From the NCBI GenBank assembly GCA_964369525.1, contig CAYJEW010000002.1:16110-80109 (forward strand): a DNA stretch of 64,000 bases. The letters run 5' to 3'. The DNA is from JAAYCI01 sp964369525 (lineage in GTDB: Bacteria; Bacillota; Clostridia; Oscillospirales; Ruminococcaceae). Position numbers and translations under genes: made by a program. The notes under the pieces are model-generated. The model was not told the origin of the DNA, searched no databases, and was given only the letters and a program-made list of their open reading frames with translations. Below are positions 62,679-64,000 of the stretch, one piece after another (within the stretch, counting starts at the first letter, position 1; each line of letters starts with the position of its first letter).

Positions 62679-62994
62679 AATTGCAGTTATGGGCGACCGC
62701 GACAGTATCTATGGCTTTGCTTCGGTAGGCCTTGATATCGTTACCGTGGATGATTTTTCTACAGTCGCTCGTCAGGTGAAAAACCTAAACGAGCGTGGCT
62801 ACGCCATTATTTACATGACAGAGAACCTGTTTGCCTCTATTGATGAAGATGATATGCAAGAGTTTGAAAAAATGGCTCTGCCTGCTATCATCCCCATCCC
62901 GGGCGTTACCGGCAATACCGGCATTGGTATTCAGCGGGTGCGTGATTCGGTAGAAAAAGCGGTAGGTTCCGACATCATATTTGGTGGCAAGTAA
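62671..62994 (+). CDS. ntpF: V-type ATPase subunit F
   Basis: This ~107-residue subunit of the central rotor has a Rossmann-like fold: YKIAVMGDRDSIYGFASVG and then GYAIIYMTENLF and LPAIIPIPGVTGNTGIG, the standard family signature. It binds subunit D and the A3B3 head during rotation. The start at ATG 62671 overlaps the end of subunit C by eight bases; a GTG at 62662 would add three residues. The 186 bases that follow, before subunit A, hold a set of inverted repeats. Confidence 0.93.
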   Translation: MYKIAVMGDRDSIYGFASVGLDIVTVDDFSTVARQVKNLNERGYAIIYMTENLFASIDEDDMQEFEKMALPAIIPIPGVTGNTGIGIQRVRDSVEKAVGSDIIFGGK

Positions 62995-63028
62995 GCACTA
63001 AAGTTCGCTTAAAGAATTACAAAATCAT

Positions 63029-63158
63029 GGTTGTTAGTTGTTAGTTCTGTTGTACCCCTCGGTTTGCAACTAATACCAAACATACGCAGGGGCCGCATGT
63101 AGCTATACAGCCGGCCACCAACAGAACACATGCTACTTAAAGCAGTAGCTAACAACAA
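63029..63158 (+). promoter_or_regulatory. structured intergenic leader between ntpF and ntpA
   Basis: Inside an otherwise tightly packed operon there are 186 untranslated bases. TTGTTAG occurs twice in tandem (63031-63037, 63038-63044). It can pair with CTAACAA (63149-63155), and GTTCTGTTG (63044-63052) with CAACAGAAC (63119-63127), a perfect 9-bp match. Inside are CCCCT (63055-63059) / AGGGG (63088-63092) and GGCCG (63091-63095) / CGGCC (63112-63116). The last two pairs share bases and exclude each other. GCTACT-AGTAGC (from 63132) also forms a hairpin. No terminator T-run and no known RNA family are recognised. Confidence 0.5.
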
Positions 63159-63180
63159 TATGGAAGGATGATTCGAAAGC

Positions 63181-64000
63181 ATGAGCAGCAAAGGCACAAT
63201 TAAAAAAGTGGCCGGCCCGCTCGTCATCGCCGAAGGCATGCGCGACGCGAACATGTTTGACGTGGTGCGTGTGTCTGACAGCCGCCTGATGGGCGAAGTA
63301 ATCGAGATGCACGGCGATCAGGCCAGTATTCAGGTATACGAAGAAACTAGTGGTCTTGGCCCCGGCGCTCCGGTGGAAAGTACCGGTATGCCCATGAGCG
63401 TGGAGCTTGGCCCCGGCCTTATCCGCAGCATTTACGACGGCATTCAGCGCCCGCTGGATGTTATTAAAGCAAAAAGCGGCGACCGCCTTGAGCGCGGCGT
63501 TGAGGTTCCCAGCCTTAACCGCGACATCAAGTGGAAGTTCGAGCCACTTGTTGCTGTGGGCGATAAAGTAGAGCAGGGCGATATCATTGGCACGGTGCAA
63601 GAAACCGACGTGGTAAACCATAAAATTATGGTACCCCCCGGTGCAGGCGGCACAGTTAAAAGCATTACAGCAGGCGAGTTTACCGTTGAGGAAGACGTGG
63701 CTGTGCTTGAAACTGAAAGCGGCGAGAGAACCGTTCAGCTAATGCAGCGCTGGCCTGTGCGTAAAGGCCGCCCCTACAAACAAAAACTAAACCCCGACGT
63801 TCCGCTTGTAACCGGCCAGCGTGTTATCGACGCGCTGTTCCCCCTTGCAAAAGGCGGTACATCGGCTGTTCCCGGCCCGTTCGGTAGCGGCAAAACCGTT
63901 GTTCAGCATCAGCTGGCAAAATGGGCCGACGCCGACATTGTGGTATATATCGGCTGTGGCGAGCGCGGCAATGAAATGACCGACGTTTTGCTTGAGTTCC
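63181..64000 (+). CDS. ntpA: V-type ATPase catalytic subunit A (3' end outside window)
   Basis: The first 273 residues of the catalytic subunit are visible and in frame to the window edge. They include the N-terminal beta-barrel (GTIKKVAGPLVIAEGM), the inserted 'bulge' domain of V-type A subunits (about 115-185), and the P-loop GPFGSGKT (232-239), which is the A-subunit version with Phe and Ser in the loop. ATG 63181 has GGAAGG upstream at a slightly long distance. Subunits B and D are expected next. This gene confirms that the operon encodes a V-type and not an F-type ATPase. Confidence 0.95.
   Translation, partial: MSSKGTIKKVAGPLVIAEGMRDANMFDVVRVSDSRLMGEVIEMHGDQASIQVYEETSGLGPGAPVESTGMPMSVELGPGLIRSIYDGIQRPLDVIKAKSGDRLERGVEVPSLNRDIKWKFEPLVAVGDKVEQGDIIGTVQETDVVNHKIMVPPGAGGTVKSITAGEFTVEEDVAVLETESGERTVQLMQRWPVRKGRPYKQKLNPDVPLVTGQRVIDALFPLAKGGTSAVPGPFGSGKTVVQHQLAKWADADIVVYIGCGERGNEMTDVLLEF

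Noticed and set aside
1..64000. CRISPR arrays, insertion sequences, prophage or toxin-antitoxin loci
   Set aside because: No spaced direct repeats, transposase motifs, integrases or paired small toxin genes were found anywhere in the window.

Overview
The window looks like a chromosomal segment of a low-to-mid GC Gram-positive anaerobe, most likely a Clostridia member of the gut Oscillospirales/Ruminococcaceae kind. This is inferred from gene content and style, not from a search. Supporting signs are strong GGAGG ribosome sites with frequent GTG/TTG starts, consensus sigma-A promoters, DUF3048 (YerB) lipoproteins, the Asp23-FakA pair, a long clostridial-type PRPP synthetase, a split transketolase and a V-type ATPase. 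I saw no rRNA, tRNA, CRISPR array, insertion sequence or prophage. Almost all of it is ordinary housekeeping sequence.

Layout. 1-2337: the end of one half and the whole of the other half of a heterodimeric ABC exporter. 2541-4946: two tandem DUF3048 lipoproteins. 5065-8316 (minus): a large membrane protein that reads as a catalytically dead P1-type ATPase behind a ~500-residue disordered N-terminus; this is my strongest candidate for something undescribed. 8471-9220 (minus): rlmB. 9716-17159: OGG-type glycosylase, class II aldolase, EF-G-like GTPase, greA, lysS, ruvX. 17351-20036 (minus): M28 peptidase with an embedded membrane segment, LUD protein, glycosyltransferase. 20157-31199: HAD phosphatase, plsC, a small AT-rich membrane protein, a frameshifted D-Ala-D-Ala carboxypeptidase, pncB, serA, galE, a nucleotidyltransferase, asp23 and fakA. 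31407-36771: secA, ROK glucokinase, argH. 36977-40104 (minus): GH13 alpha-glucosidase and prs. 40297-42451: divergent yeiH/LysR pair. 42919-44316 (minus): DUF342/FapA protein. 44534-51857: TetR, Ca2+ P-type ATPase, small membrane protein, and a very large FtsX-type permease without an ATPase partner. 51870-54722: 5-formyl-THF cyclo-ligase, pyrimidine nucleoside phosphorylase, HAD hydrolase. 54799-57787 (minus): XRE-TM regulator, then transaldolase and split transketolase. 58180-64000: the first seven genes (H/G, I, K, E, C, F, A) of a V-type ATPase operon that runs off the window.

How the genes work together. Carbon flow is well represented: GH13 glucosidase, glucokinase, aldolase and the non-oxidative pentose phosphate enzymes feed PRPP synthetase, and galE with a nucleotidyltransferase and a glycosyltransferase point to surface sugar synthesis. 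The V-ATPase K subunit carries the residues that bind Na+ in Enterococcus hirae NtpK, so a sodium-coupled membrane is likely. The regulatory signals are mostly simple: promoters 15-20 bases from consensus spacing, intrinsic terminators (several bidirectional at converging genes), a TetR operator over its own -35 box, a perfect 9+9 inverted repeat at the start of the pseudo-ATPase gene, and a structured 186-base gap inside the V-ATPase operon between subunits F and A.
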